NCBI GenBank assembly: GCA_937128795.1
Contig: CAKZMQ010000021.1
Span: 94,577 to 158,576, forward strand
DNA length: 64,000 bases
Source of the DNA: an uncultured Solirubrobacterales bacterium
GTDB taxonomy: Bacteria > Actinomycetota > Thermoleophilia > Solirubrobacterales > JACPNS01
Reading direction: 5' to 3'
Made by a program: the position numbers and the translations under genes. The notes beneath the pieces are model-generated. The model did no database searches. It saw nothing but the letters and a program-made list of their open reading frames with translations, and was not told where the DNA came from. Shown piece after piece: positions 25,893-34,806 of this stretch. The number at the start of each line of letters is the position of its first letter. The first letter of the stretch is position 1.

Positions 25893-28615
25893 TATTTCGC
25901 CGCCAACCAGTTCGGCCCGGATCCAACCGACACACCGAGCGGGGGATCCAGCGGATAGGCGTCGGCCATCACGCGTTCGGCCAATTCGGCGATTTCCTTG
26001 GCCTCGGCGACCGGTCCTTCGAAGAGCAGTTCGTCGTGAATCTGAAGCACGAGTTTTGTCTCGACTTCGGCATCCTTCAGCGCTTTGCTGCAGTCAATCA
26101 TCGCTTGTTTGATGATGTCTGCGGCCGTGCCTTGGACGACGGTGTTGATCGCCAGCCGTTCGCCGAGATTGCGCGTCTGTACCTGGCTCGACGCCAGCTC
26201 CGGGATGGCGCGACGTCGGCCGATCAGCGTCGTCACGTATCCATCCTTCTTCGCCTGTGCGACGGTGTCGTCCATGAACTGCTTCACGCCCTCGAATCGA
26301 CCGAGATAGCGCTTGATGAATTCAGCGGCCTCGTCACGCGGAATCTTCAATCGGTCGGACAATCCAAAAGCGGACAGGCCGTAGATGATTCCGAAGTTGA
26401 CCGCTTTCGCGCGGTCGCGGGTGGCGTGATCGACATCCTTGGGATCGATGCCGAAAATCGCCGCCGCTGTTTCGGTGTGCACGTCCTCTCCCTTGCGAAA
26501 GATCTCTTTGAGGACCGCGTCGTCGGCGACCTGCGCGAGCACTCGCAGCTCGACCTGCGAGTAATCAGCGCTCGTCAGGATGTTTCCCTCTTCGGCGACG
26601 AAACATTCGCGGATCGTCGCGCCGAGTGGCGTGCGGACGGGAATGTTCTGCAGATTCGGGTTGGTCGACGAAAGCCTGCCCGTGGCCGCGCGCGTTTGGT
26701 CCAGGGTCGTGTGGATGCGACCGTCAACCGGCGAGACATCCTTCGGCAGAGAATCCACATAGGTGGATTTGAGCTTCGTCAGCTCGCGCCAGCGCTCGAT
26801 CTTCTCGACGATCGGGTGCGCATCGCGGATCGACGCGAGCACGCGAGCGTCCGTCGACCAGCCGGTCTTTCCCTTGCGTCCTCGCGGCAGACCGAGATCG
26901 TCGAACAGGATCGGCCCGAGCTGTTTTGGCGAACCGATCGTGAACTGCTTGCCGGCCAGCTCGTAGATGTCCGTTTCGAGCTGAGCGATCTCTTCGACGA
27001 AGCCGTCGGCTGCCTTCGCCAGCGCTTCGACGTCGAGCTTCAGGCCGTTGCGCTCGATCTCCACCAACACCGCGACCAACGGCAACTCGACCTCGTTCTG
27101 AACGCGTTCGAGGTCGAGCTGCTTCAGCTCTGCGCGCTGCTTGTCTGCAACCTTGACCATTGAATCGGCGTCGACGGCGAGCTCCAGCAATGACCCGTCA
27201 ACCGAGTCGGCCTCCGGTTCGGAGGGTTTGATTCCGAGTTCGATCGCCATCTCGCGGATGTCGTACTGTCGCCGCGAGGAGTCGATCAGATAGGCAGCTA
27301 TGCGCGTGTCGTGTTCGATCTTCGGCACCGGCGCGTCGCTGGAATCGAGTTGGCTTTTCATGTCGTGGGTGACGACGGCACGACCGGCTAGCGCCGAGAG
27401 AACAGCGCCGATCGACTCGCTGATCCCGACGTGCACGTCGCCCTTGTCGTCAACCACGGCAAATCGTGTCTCCTCGCCGGCAGCCTGATTCTGAGCGTCG
27501 GCGAGCAGCGAATCCGCCGGGCCGTCGAGCCCTGCGGCACTCGGCCGAAGCAGCAGCGGAGCCGGGTCGACGTTCAGCTTGGACAACGCATCAACAGTGA
27601 TCGACTTGACGGCCACCGCGGCAGCACCTTCGGATTCGGCGTCGCCGCCTTCGGACATCGCCGCGCGCATCTCTTCCTCGACCTCGCCGAACGCTTCCTC
27701 ATGGAACATCCTTTCGACGCGACGCAATGGCTCGCGAAGGTCGTTCTCGCGCAGCGCGTCCCGCAGTTCGACGGGATCGATCCTGCGATCGAAGACCGAG
27801 TCGAAATCGAAGTCGGGCACAGGAATGTCGCGGTGCATCGTGGCGAGATCACGTGAGATACGCGCCAGATCAGCGTTTTCGGTGAGATTCTCCTTGCGCT
27901 TGGCGCCGGAGATGTTGTAGATGTTTGCGAGGACGTCTTCCAGCGATCCGAATTCCTGCAGCAGTTGCATCGCGGTCTTCTCGCCGATGCCGGGAACCCC
28001 CGGGATGTTGTCGGATGTGTCCCCCTTGAGTCCGATGAAATCAGGAACCAACTTTGGCGGAATGCCATAGCGATCTTCGACGGCCGCTTCGTCGTAAACC
28101 TTCGTGTCGGTCACGCCGCGCCCCGTGGCCATGATTCTGACCGGACCCTTGGCGTCGTCGACCAACTGGAACGAATCGCGGTCACCGGTGACGACCATCA
28201 CCTCATAGTCCTCGGCCTTCGCCAACTCGGCGATCGACGCGATCACGTCATCGGCCTCCCAGCCATCGATTCGCACATTCTTGAAACCAAACGCCTCGGC
28301 CAGCGGATAGAAATGCGGCCACTGCTCGCGCAGACCATCGGGCTTGGCATCGCGCTGTGCCTTGTAGGGCTCGTAAATCTCCTCGCGACCCGACAGGCCC
28401 GCATCCCAGACGGCGACAACCGCTGGCTGCCCGTGCTCGTCGTCACTGATGATCTTGACGAACATGTTTGCCAAGCCGAAAAGAGCGTTCGTTGGCATGC
28501 CCTTGCTGTTCACGAACGTGTCGGGAAGCGCGAAGAACGCGCGGTACGCAAGCGAGTTGCCGTCGAGCAGGTAGAGCTTGCGTTCGGATGACTTGGGCTT
28601 TGCCACGTCGGGCAT
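25892..28615 (-). CDS. polA: DNA polymerase I
   Basis: Pol I fills gaps and removes RNA primers. From ATG 28615 the protein has 907 residues: a 5' nuclease domain (KLYLLDGNSLAYRAFF at the start, DNIPGVPGIGEKTAMQLL near 190), a middle exonuclease-like domain, and the polymerase with motif A SADYSQVELR, the O-helix RDRAKAVNFGIIYGLSAFGL and motif C VLQIHDELLFE. The middle domain lacks the D-x-E of Exo I (it reads FAVVDDKGDV), so 3'-5' proofreading is probably lost, as in other actinobacterial Pol I. The frame runs to 28771, but the start chosen gives the standard N-terminus. Confidence 0.97.
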   Translation of the reverse strand: MPDVAKPKSSERKLYLLDGNSLAYRAFFALPDTFVNSKGMPTNALFGLANMFVKIISDDEHGQPAVVAVWDAGLSGREEIYEPYKAQRDAKPDGLREQWPHFYPLAEAFGFKNVRIDGWEADDVIASIAELAKAEDYEVMVVTGDRDSFQLVDDAKGPVRIMATGRGVTDTKVYDEAAVEDRYGIPPKLVPDFIGLKGDTSDNIPGVPGIGEKTAMQLLQEFGSLEDVLANIYNISGAKRKENLTENADLARISRDLATMHRDIPVPDFDFDSVFDRRIDPVELRDALRENDLREPLRRVERMFHEEAFGEVEEEMRAAMSEGGDAESEGAAAVAVKSITVDALSKLNVDPAPLLLRPSAAGLDGPADSLLADAQNQAAGEETRFAVVDDKGDVHVGISESIGAVLSALAGRAVVTHDMKSQLDSSDAPVPKIEHDTRIAAYLIDSSRRQYDIREMAIELGIKPSEPEADSVDGSLLELAVDADSMVKVADKQRAELKQLDLERVQNEVELPLVAVLVEIERNGLKLDVEALAKAADGFVEEIAQLETDIYELAGKQFTIGSPKQLGPILFDDLGLPRGRKGKTGWSTDARVLASIRDAHPIVEKIERWRELTKLKSTYVDSLPKDVSPVDGRIHTTLDQTRAATGRLSSTNPNLQNIPVRTPLGATIRECFVAEEGNILTSADYSQVELRVLAQVADDAVLKEIFRKGEDVHTETAAAIFGIDPKDVDHATRDRAKAVNFGIIYGLSAFGLSDRLKIPRDEAAEFIKRYLGRFEGVKQFMDDTVAQAKKDGYVTTLIGRRRAIPELASSQVQTRNLGERLAINTVVQGTAADIIKQAMIDCSKALKDAEVETKLVLQIHDELLFEGPVAEAKEIAELAERVMADAYPLDPPLGVSVGSGPNWLAAK

Positions 28616-28813
28616 CCTAAAGGCGCGGTCGGTTGCGGCGGATGGTGACCGGCCTCGAGGAGCACGCCGGCGCTCGACGTCGCATGATTGAGTTTCGAAC
28701 GCGATGCGCAATAATCCCCGCATGAGCACCGCCGCACAGACCATCTGCGCCCAGCGCATCGTCGTGCCCACGTTTGCTCTTGCAGTAATAGATCTTCGCG
28801 TAGTACTCAGCTA

Positions 28814-28861
28814 GTCCGCTTCGCCAGAAGCGGACGTCTCCAGATTGCCTGCTTGCGCAGG
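28814..28861 (+). promoter_or_regulatory. Two hairpins in the leader of the malic enzyme gene
   Basis: A perfect 9-bp stem GTCCGCTTC / GAAGCGGAC with GCCA loop (28814-28835) is followed by CCTGC / GCAGG with TTGC loop (28848-28861), 55-100 nt before the GTG start. The 300-bp gap between divergent polA and this gene holds nothing else that I recognise. The structure could be a cis-acting RNA or a protein-binding site. Confidence 0.4.
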
Positions 28862-28915
28862 TAAATGCACGCCCACGCCTAACATCCAGAAGAGACGAAA
28901 GAGAAAGAGATTCCA

Positions 28916-30382
28916 GTGGCAACGACGCCCTCACCATCCGCCAGTTACAGCATCACACTTTCGATCGCGATCGACAATCGCGAAGGCACGTTGCCTCGTG
29001 TAACCGGCGCGATCAGCCAGGCCGGCGGCGAAATCACGGCGATCGACATCGTCGGCTCGCAGGATGACATGACAGTTCGCGAGATCACTGTCAGCGCGCG
29101 CAACCAGGATCACTATCGCGGCATCATCGCTTCGCTGCGCGAAGTTCGCGGAATCAAGCTGCTCGAGACCACTGACCGCACGTTCAACATGCATCAGGGC
29201 GGCAAGATCGAACAGCACAACAAGCACCCACTCAAAACTCGCGACGACCTGTCGATGGCCTACACCCCGGGCGTGGCCCGCGTCTGCATGGCGATCCACG
29301 ACAACGTCGAGAAGGCATACAAGTACACGATCAAGGCGAACACCGTGGCCGTCGTGTCCGACGGTACCGCCGTGCTGGGACTGGGCGACATCGGCCCCGA
29401 GGCCGCGATGCCCGTGATGGAGGGCAAGGCAATGCTCTTCAAGGAGTTCGCCGGCGTCGATGCTTTCCCGATCTGCCTGAACACCAAGGATCCGGACGAG
29501 ATCGTTCGCGCGGTCGAACTGATGGCGCCGACGTTCGGCGGGATCAACCTTGAAGACATCTCCTCGCCGCGCTGCTTCGAGATCGAGGCGCGGCTGAAGG
29601 AATCCCTCGACATCCCCGTCTTCCACGACGACCAGCACGGTACGGCCGTCGTGGTGATCGCTGCGCTGCTGAACGCGTGCAAGGTGACCGGAAAGAAGAT
29701 TTCCGATCTGCGGGTGCTGATGCTCGGCCTCGGTGCCGCTGGAATCGCCGTGACGGAAATGCTTGAGGATGCTGGCGTTGCCGACGTGATCGGCTGCGAC
29801 CGCAAGGGCGCGCTGCACACCGAGCGCGAGGACTGGGATTCACTCGATCCGGTCAAGCAGCGTTTCGCGGAGCACACGAACAAGGACAAGATCGGCGGCG
29901 GACCCAACGACGTCATCGAGGGCACCGACCTCCTGATCGGCCTTTCCGGACCCGGCGTGATCGAGGCCAAATCACTGGCCAAGATGAACGCCGACCCGCT
30001 CGTCTTCGCGATGGCAAACCCGACACCCGAGGTAATGCCCGAAGAGGCCGCCCCGTTCGTGCGCATCATGGCCACCGGACGCAGCGACTACCCGAACCAG
30101 ATCAACAACGTGCTCTGCTTCCCCGGCATTTTCCGCGGCGCGATCGATGCTCGGGCGACGAAGATCACCGACGAGATGAAGATGGCCGCGGCTCGGGGAA
30201 TAGCCGCCTGCGTGCCGGAGAACGAGATTTCCGAGGACTACATCATTCCGTCGGTTTTCAACCGCGAGGTGGCAATCGAAGTGGCCAAGGCGGTCAAGGA
30301 CGAAGCTGCACGTAGCGGCGTGGCGCAGGAGACCGATGTGGACACTTCCGCGACGATCGACATTCCGGCTGTCACCAGCTAA
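28916..30382 (+). CDS. NAD(P)-dependent malic enzyme with N-terminal ACT domain
   Basis: The enzyme oxidatively decarboxylates malate to pyruvate. Of its 488 residues, about 13-84 form an ACT regulatory domain (LSIAIDNREGTLPRVTGAIS) that may bind an amino acid effector. The catalytic part follows with Y116 in DLSMAYTPGVA, NTVAVVSDGTAVLGLGDIGP near 143, the metal site VFHDDQHGTAVV near 237, the Rossmann loop MLGLGAAGIAVTEM near 268 and FAMANPTPEVMP. Translation starts with GTG 28916 after GAAAGAGA. Cofactor preference is not clear from sequence. It is convergent with the lipoprotein gene, overlapping it by 4 bp. Confidence 0.93.
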   Translation: MATTPSPSASYSITLSIAIDNREGTLPRVTGAISQAGGEITAIDIVGSQDDMTVREITVSARNQDHYRGIIASLREVRGIKLLETTDRTFNMHQGGKIEQHNKHPLKTRDDLSMAYTPGVARVCMAIHDNVEKAYKYTIKANTVAVVSDGTAVLGLGDIGPEAAMPVMEGKAMLFKEFAGVDAFPICLNTKDPDEIVRAVELMAPTFGGINLEDISSPRCFEIEARLKESLDIPVFHDDQHGTAVVVIAALLNACKVTGKKISDLRVLMLGLGAAGIAVTEMLEDAGVADVIGCDRKGALHTEREDWDSLDPVKQRFAEHTNKDKIGGGPNDVIEGTDLLIGLSGPGVIEAKSLAKMNADPLVFAMANPTPEVMPEEAAPFVRIMATGRSDYPNQINNVLCFPGIFRGAIDARATKITDEMKMAAARGIAACVPENEISEDYIIPSVFNREVAIEVAKAVKDEAARSGVAQETDVDTSATIDIPAVTS

Positions 30383-31386
30383 CGCCTGACTTCGATCAGC
30401 GCGGCATCATCTGGCGGTGCGTCGTTGCCGCGGACCTGAAACTGGTACAGCGTCGTCCGCCCGCCGTCAAGTACGTCGTAGTGGCCAACCGGGCCGAAGC
30501 GATCATCGATCGAAAAGGCTGCCTGGCGCACAGCGCGTGGCGTGATCTTCCCTTCCGCCTCCTCCAGGCGCTGGATGGCGTCGACGACAAGGCCCACGGC
30601 TTCGTAGGCGAAGATTGCGAAACGGTCTGGGATGCGGCCGTACTCCTCTTCGAACGCAGAGAAGAAGCGTTGACCCGCGGGTGGGTAATTGTCCCTTGCC
30701 AATGCCGGCGAGACATACGTGTGCGTCGGTACACCCGCGATCTGTGGATTGTCAGCAACCACCAGTCGATCGCTGATCATCGCGCCCGCGACGAATGGCT
30801 CCGAATTTGGCGGCGACGCTTTGCCGGTCTTCAAACCCGTGCGGCGCACCAGGGAGAACACGCCAGCGCGGACCGCGTCGCTGAAAGCGCTCCTTTGGCC
30901 GACGGGATCAATCGAATCATCTGGCGTCGCGGCTCCGTACATTCCCACGGCTTCACCGAAGGAAAACGCCGACGGCAGCAGCCAGATTGTGCGCTGCGAC
31001 CTGTCTGCGGGCGTCGGGGCGGAGAGATTGACCTGCAGCATGCCTGACGACGATGACGAGGGCGCAAGTGGTTTCAGCGCTTCGATGCCCGCCAACGGGT
31101 CAACCGGCGGATCCTCGTTCGCCACCAGCTCCAGCTCGAGCGTGGCGGTGTCGTAGTTCGTGTGATTGAGCGCGAGCTTTGCCGCGTCGATCATGTCGCG
31201 TCCACGGTCGGCCAGTGGTCCGGTGCGCGGCGCGGAGATCGTGATCGTCCCTTTTTTGAGGACGACGTCGTCGTCGGAACCCCCACAACCCAGGAAACCG
31301 AAGGCCAGCAGCACCAAGCACATGCCGCCGAGAAATGTCCAGCGGCGCGAACTGCGCCCGCCAAGTTGATGGTCCTCACCGGTCAT
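30379..31386 (-). CDS. Lipoprotein resembling branched-chain amino acid-type periplasmic binding proteins
   Basis: The 335-residue protein has a lipoprotein signal (MCLVLLAFGFLGCGGSDDD, lipid Cys near residue 34) and sequence like type I periplasmic binding proteins of the LivJ group: ITISAPRTGPLADRGRDMIDA near 48, and FSAFEEEYGRIPDRFAIFAYEAVGLVVDAI near 240-270. It is shorter than usual and lacks much of the central region, so ligand binding is uncertain. No permease or ATPase genes are near. TAGGCT lies 9 nt before the start. It could be a sensor or an orphan binding protein. Confidence 0.72.
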   Translation of the reverse strand: MTGEDHQLGGRSSRRWTFLGGMCLVLLAFGFLGCGGSDDDVVLKKGTITISAPRTGPLADRGRDMIDAAKLALNHTNYDTATLELELVANEDPPVDPLAGIEALKPLAPSSSSSGMLQVNLSAPTPADRSQRTIWLLPSAFSFGEAVGMYGAATPDDSIDPVGQRSAFSDAVRAGVFSLVRRTGLKTGKASPPNSEPFVAGAMISDRLVVADNPQIAGVPTHTYVSPALARDNYPPAGQRFFSAFEEEYGRIPDRFAIFAYEAVGLVVDAIQRLEEAEGKITPRAVRQAAFSIDDRFGPVGHYDVLDGGRTTLYQFQVRGNDAPPDDAALIEVRR

Positions 31387-31395
31387 TCGGCGGCA

Positions 31396-31401
31396 AGCCT
31401 A
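31396..31401 (-). promoter_or_regulatory. -10 hexamer TAGGCT of the lipoprotein gene
   Basis: TAGGCT on the minus strand ends 9 nt before the start codon; no Shine-Dalgarno is seen. Confidence 0.35.
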
Positions 31402-31474
31402 TCCCTGCCATCCGCCACAAATGCCGTCGGCGATCGTTGTCCGAGCGGCGTCACTCGATTCCGGGCAACGGACC

Positions 31475-31480
31475 TATACT
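31475..31480 (+). promoter_or_regulatory. -10 hexamer TATACT of the phosphofructokinase gene
   Basis: TATACT (5 of 6) ends 7 nt before ATG 31488, so transcription should start at the ATG. The -35 region is not recognisable. Confidence 0.5.
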
Positions 31481-31487
31481 CGCGCGG

Positions 31488-32525
31488 ATGAAGGTAGGCA
31501 TGCTCACTGCCGGCGGCGACTGTCCCGGGCTCAACGCCGTCATCCGCGCGGCCTCGCGCAAGTTGATCGCCGAAGGCCATCACCCGGTCGGGCTGATCGC
31601 CGGTTATCGCGGGCTCGCCGAGCGCAATTTTGTCGACCTCGACCGCGGCCAGATTCGCGGCATTCTGCAGCTCGGCGGAACGATCATCTCGACGTCGAGC
31701 TACAACCCCTACCGCGAACCAAATGGCGTGGAACTGGTGAAGCGGGCTGTCGACGAGGAGGGGTTCGACGCGATCATCGCGATCGGCGGCGAACACACGA
31801 TGATGATGACTCGGCGACTCTACGTCGAGGAGGGCATCCCCACGATCGGCGTACCGAAGACGATCGACAACGACGTGACGGGTACGGATTTCACGTTCGG
31901 TTTTGACACGGCTGTACAGGTCGCCACCGACGCAATCGATCGACTGCACACGACTGCTGCTTCGCACAACCGAATCATGGTGCTCGAGGTGATGGGTCGA
32001 AACAGTGGCTGGATTGCATTGTTCAGCGCGATCGCCGGCGGTGCCGACGGCGTGCTGATCCCCGAGCTCGACATCAGCGTTGAAGAAATGTCGGAGGCGC
32101 TGACCCGCCGTCACGAAAGCGGCGCGAATTTCTCGATCATCGTCGTCGCCGAAGGCGCCAATCTCGCGTTCGCCTCCGGCGAAACGCGGCAGGTGCTGGC
32201 GAACGAGACGACCGACGAATACGGCTACCCCCGACTGGGTGGAATCGGTGCCGCACTTGCGGAGGAGCTTGAACAGGAGACCGGATTCGAAACCCGTGTG
32301 ACCGTGCTCGGCCACGTCCAACGTGGCGGCACACCGACCGCGCACGACCGGCTCTTGGCCACGCGGTACGGCATCAAGGCCGCCGAGCTGGCGATCAACA
32401 GGGAATACGGCAATATGGCCGCTCTTCGCGGCACGGAAGTCGTCTCAGTGCCGCTGAGCGACGTTACAGGCGTAAAAACCGTCGATCTCAACTACCTCCA
32501 AGTAGCAAGAGCCTTCTTCGGCTGA
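31488..32525 (+). CDS. 6-phosphofructokinase, ATP- or PPi-dependent (PfkA family, group III)
   Basis: The enzyme phosphorylates fructose 6-phosphate. The 345-residue protein has GMLTAGGDCPGLNAVIR at the start, catalytic D127 in PKTIDNDV, MGRNSGWIAL near 161 and LGHVQRGGTP near 265. The phosphoryl-donor site is unusual: E. coli GGDGS is IGGEHTM here, with His103 where ATP enzymes have Gly and PPi enzymes Asp. Lys124 replaces the Gly of ATP-specific enzymes and is the residue that binds PPi in PPi-PFKs. I therefore lean to PPi or mixed use, but leave the name open. ATG 31488 is chosen over upstream starts because it gives the exact family N-terminus and has TATACT 7 nt before it. Confidence 0.93.
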   Translation: MKVGMLTAGGDCPGLNAVIRAASRKLIAEGHHPVGLIAGYRGLAERNFVDLDRGQIRGILQLGGTIISTSSYNPYREPNGVELVKRAVDEEGFDAIIAIGGEHTMMMTRRLYVEEGIPTIGVPKTIDNDVTGTDFTFGFDTAVQVATDAIDRLHTTAASHNRIMVLEVMGRNSGWIALFSAIAGGADGVLIPELDISVEEMSEALTRRHESGANFSIIVVAEGANLAFASGETRQVLANETTDEYGYPRLGGIGAALAEELEQETGFETRVTVLGHVQRGGTPTAHDRLLATRYGIKAAELAINREYGNMAALRGTEVVSVPLSDVTGVKTVDLNYLQVARAFFG

Positions 32526-32529
32526 CGAT

Positions 32530-32706
32530 TTAGGAGTCGTCTTCGCCGTGGATCGACTTTTTGATCAACGGTGTGTAGGTGTACACGGCTGCTGCGCCGA
32601 CCAGGATCAGGACGGGGAGCAGCATCGCGGTCAACGGGCCGACGCCCATTGCCCACGTGAAGAGGTACACACAGACTGCGATTACGAATGCAACGATGTT
32701 GATCAT
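32530..32706 (-). CDS. 58-aa membrane protein after trpA
   Basis: A short open frame from ATG 32706 encodes MINIVAFVIAVCVYLFTWAM as its first 20 residues, then a second hydrophobic segment (PLTAMLLPVLILVGAAAVY) and a charged end KKSIHGEDDS. Two transmembrane helices are predicted. Codon use matches neighbours. It lies 51 bp after trpA and 4 bp from the convergent pfk stop. I do not recognise a family. TAGGAT 9 nt before the ATG could be a leaderless -10 or an AGGA ribosome site. Confidence 0.65.
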   Translation of the reverse strand: MINIVAFVIAVCVYLFTWAMGVGPLTAMLLPVLILVGAAAVYTYTPLIKKSIHGEDDS

Positions 32707-32715
32707 GCGGCGCGA

Positions 32716-32721
32716 ATCCTA
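32716..32721 (-). promoter_or_regulatory. -10-like hexamer TAGGAT before the 58-aa membrane protein
   Basis: TAGGAT on the minus strand ends 9 nt before the ATG. It may give this gene its own transcript in addition to read-through from trpA. Confidence 0.25.
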
Positions 32722-32757
32722 ACGCACGATTCAGCGGCATTCAGGAGAAACTCGCGG

Positions 32758-33570
32758 CTACGCCAGCGCGGCCGAGAACTCGCGGACGACGGCCTCCACG
32801 GCCGGCGCCGGGTCGCCCCCGCCTTGCTGCGCCTCGCCGGCCTCGCGAACGAGTCGCGTACCCACGATCGCTCCGTCGGCGACGTCCGCCACGCGGCTGG
32901 CCTGGCCCGAATCAGAGATGCCGAATCCGACGGCGACGGGAAGTTCGGTGTGTTTACGCACGCGACCCACGAGTTCGGCCAGTCCGTCGGCCGTTGCGGT
33001 GCGCTCGCCGGTCGTACCGGTGACGCTGACCGTGTAGATGAATCCGCGCGCCTGCGCGCAGATCCTCGCCATGCGTTCGTCGGGGGTGGTCGGTGCGACC
33101 AGCGGGATCAGGGCGATGCCGTGGTCGTCGCATGGACCGAGCAGCACTGCGGATTCTTCGAGCGGGATGTCAGGGACGATCAATCCACTAACGCCGAGGT
33201 CGGCCGCGCGCCCGAGAAAACGTTCTACGCCGCGAATCTCGATCAAGTTGAAGTAGGTCATCAGCAGAGTCGGCACCTGCTGGGCAATCGGACCGACATT
33301 GTCAAGCAGTTTTTCGATCACGGTTCCGTTTGCGAGCGCCTCGACCGCAGCGCCATGAATCACCGGTCCGTCGGCCAACGGGTCGCTGAACGGAAGTCCG
33401 AACTCGATCAGATCTGCGCCCCCATCGATATAGGCCTGCGCGATGCGGACCGAATCGTCGATCGTCGGAAAACCGCCCATCAGGTAAGGCATCAGTGCCG
33501 CCCGACGCCCGTGGCCGGTGAAGGCAGCGGCGATCCGTTCAATCCCGGTTGAAGTCTCGACCGGCGGCAT
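32758..33570 (-). CDS. trpA: Tryptophan synthase alpha subunit
   Basis: TrpA cleaves indole-3-glycerol phosphate and passes indole to TrpB. The 270-residue TIM barrel has catalytic E56 (DLIEFGLPFSDPLADGP) and D67, with the flexible loop near GFIYTVSVTGTTGER and phosphate-binding VGFGISDSGQ near 213. It begins directly after the trpB stop, with no gap, so translation is coupled. It ends the trpF-trpB-trpA block. Confidence 0.97.
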   Translation of the reverse strand: MPPVETSTGIERIAAAFTGHGRRAALMPYLMGGFPTIDDSVRIAQAYIDGGADLIEFGLPFSDPLADGPVIHGAAVEALANGTVIEKLLDNVGPIAQQVPTLLMTYFNLIEIRGVERFLGRAADLGVSGLIVPDIPLEESAVLLGPCDDHGIALIPLVAPTTPDERMARICAQARGFIYTVSVTGTTGERTATADGLAELVGRVRKHTELPVAVGFGISDSGQASRVADVADGAIVGTRLVREAGEAQQGGGDPAPAVEAVVREFSAALA

Positions 33571-34806
33571 TTATCCAACTTCGCCCGGTGAGTCATCGTC
33601 GCCGGTCAGGCGCAACACCTCGGCAAGGTCTTTGTCGCCACGGCCACTGAGCGTGAGCAGATCCATGTCTCCGCCCGGATTGGCGAGCAGCCAGGCGAGC
33701 GCGTGCGACGACTCGAGTGCGGGAATGATCCCCTCGAGCTTGCAGAGCAACTGCAAAGCGTCGAGCGCCTCCGTGTCGGTCGCCGAGAAGTAGCTGACGC
33801 GACCGATGTCGCGCAGGTAGGAGTGCTCGGGTCCGACACCCGGATAGTCCAGTCCAGCAGAGATCGAGTGCGCTTCGAGGATCTGACCATCCTCGTTCTG
33901 CAATACCGACGAACGCGAACCGTGGAGGATCCCGGAAGACCCGGCAGTCAACGTGGCGCCATGGGCACCGCTGTCGACGCCGTGACCGCCGGCCTCGACG
34001 CCGATCAGTTCGACATTCTCATCGGGCTCGAAGGCCTTGAACGTGCCGATCGCGTTCGAACCGGCCCCGACGCACGCGATCACGCGCTTGGGCAGCCGAC
34101 CGGTGACGTCGCAGATCTGATTGCGAGCCTCGTCGCCGATCACGCGCTGCAGGTCACGAACCATCGCCGGAAACGGTGCCGGGCCCACGGCCGAGCCAAT
34201 TATGTAGTGAGTGTCCTCGACGGTTTCGACCCAATTGCGGATCGCCGCAGAGACCGCCTCCTTGAGCGTCCGCGAACCGGCGGTGACCGGAATCACTTCG
34301 GCGCCGAGCAGCCGCATGCGCGCGACGTTCGGTGCCTGACGACGCATGTCCTCTTCGCCCATGAACACCTCACAACGCAGATTCAGGCGCGCGCAGGCGG
34401 TCGCGGTGGCAACTCCGTGCTGGCCGGCGCCGGTTTCGGCGATGATCCGGGATTTGCCGATGCGTTTGGCCAGCAATGCCTGACCGAGCGCGTTGTTGAT
34501 CTTGTGAGCGCCGGTGTGAAGCAGATCCTCGCGCTTCAGATAGACGGGGTATCCGAGGTGTTCGGACAGGCGTTCGGCGAGGTAGAGCGATGTCGGTCGC
34601 CCGGCGTAATCGCAGAGCAGCGTGTGTAGCTCCGCCTGAAAACCCGTGTCGTCGCGGGCGGCGACCCATGCGGACTCCAGCTCGGCAAGAGCTGGCATCA
34701 GCGTTTCCGGCACGTATTGCCCGCCGTACTCGCCGAAGCGATGCTCCATGGGGCCGTGCGCGCCGAGACGCGAGACGGGGCGCATAGTTACCTCGGGATC
34801 GTTCAT
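33571..34806 (-). CDS. trpB: Tryptophan synthase beta subunit
   Basis: TrpB condenses indole with serine using PLP. The 411-residue protein has the PLP lysine K102 in [31 protein letters not shown] near 128 and the phosphate-cradle [12 protein letters not shown] near 247. The N-terminal [17 protein letters not shown] is the canonical TrpB1 start. Its ATG overlaps the trpF stop in an ATGA junction. Confidence 0.98.
   Translation of the reverse strand: MNDPEVTMRPVSRLGAHGPMEHRFGEYGGQYVPETLMPALAELESAWVAARDDTGFQAELHTLLCDYAGRPTSLYLAERLSEHLGYPVYLKREDLLHTGAHKINNALGQALLAKRIGKSRIIAETGAGQHGVATATACARLNLRCEVFMGEEDMRRQAPNVARMRLLGAEVIPVTAGSRTLKEAVSAAIRNWVETVEDTHYIIGSAVGPAPFPAMVRDLQRVIGDEARNQICDVTGRLPKRVIACVGAGSNAIGTFKAFEPDENVELIGVEAGGHGVDSGAHGATLTAGSSGILHGSRSSVLQNEDGQILEAHSISAGLDYPGVGPEHSYLRDIGRVSYFSATDTEALDALQLLCKLEGIIPALESSHALAWLLANPGGDMDLLTLSGRGDKDLAEVLRLTGDDDSPGEVG

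Noticed and set aside
32492..32740. 82-codon minus-strand frame at the 58-aa membrane gene
   Set aside because: It is out of frame with the clear two-helix protein at 32530-32706 and its product is Arg/Pro-rich with no hydrophobic pattern.
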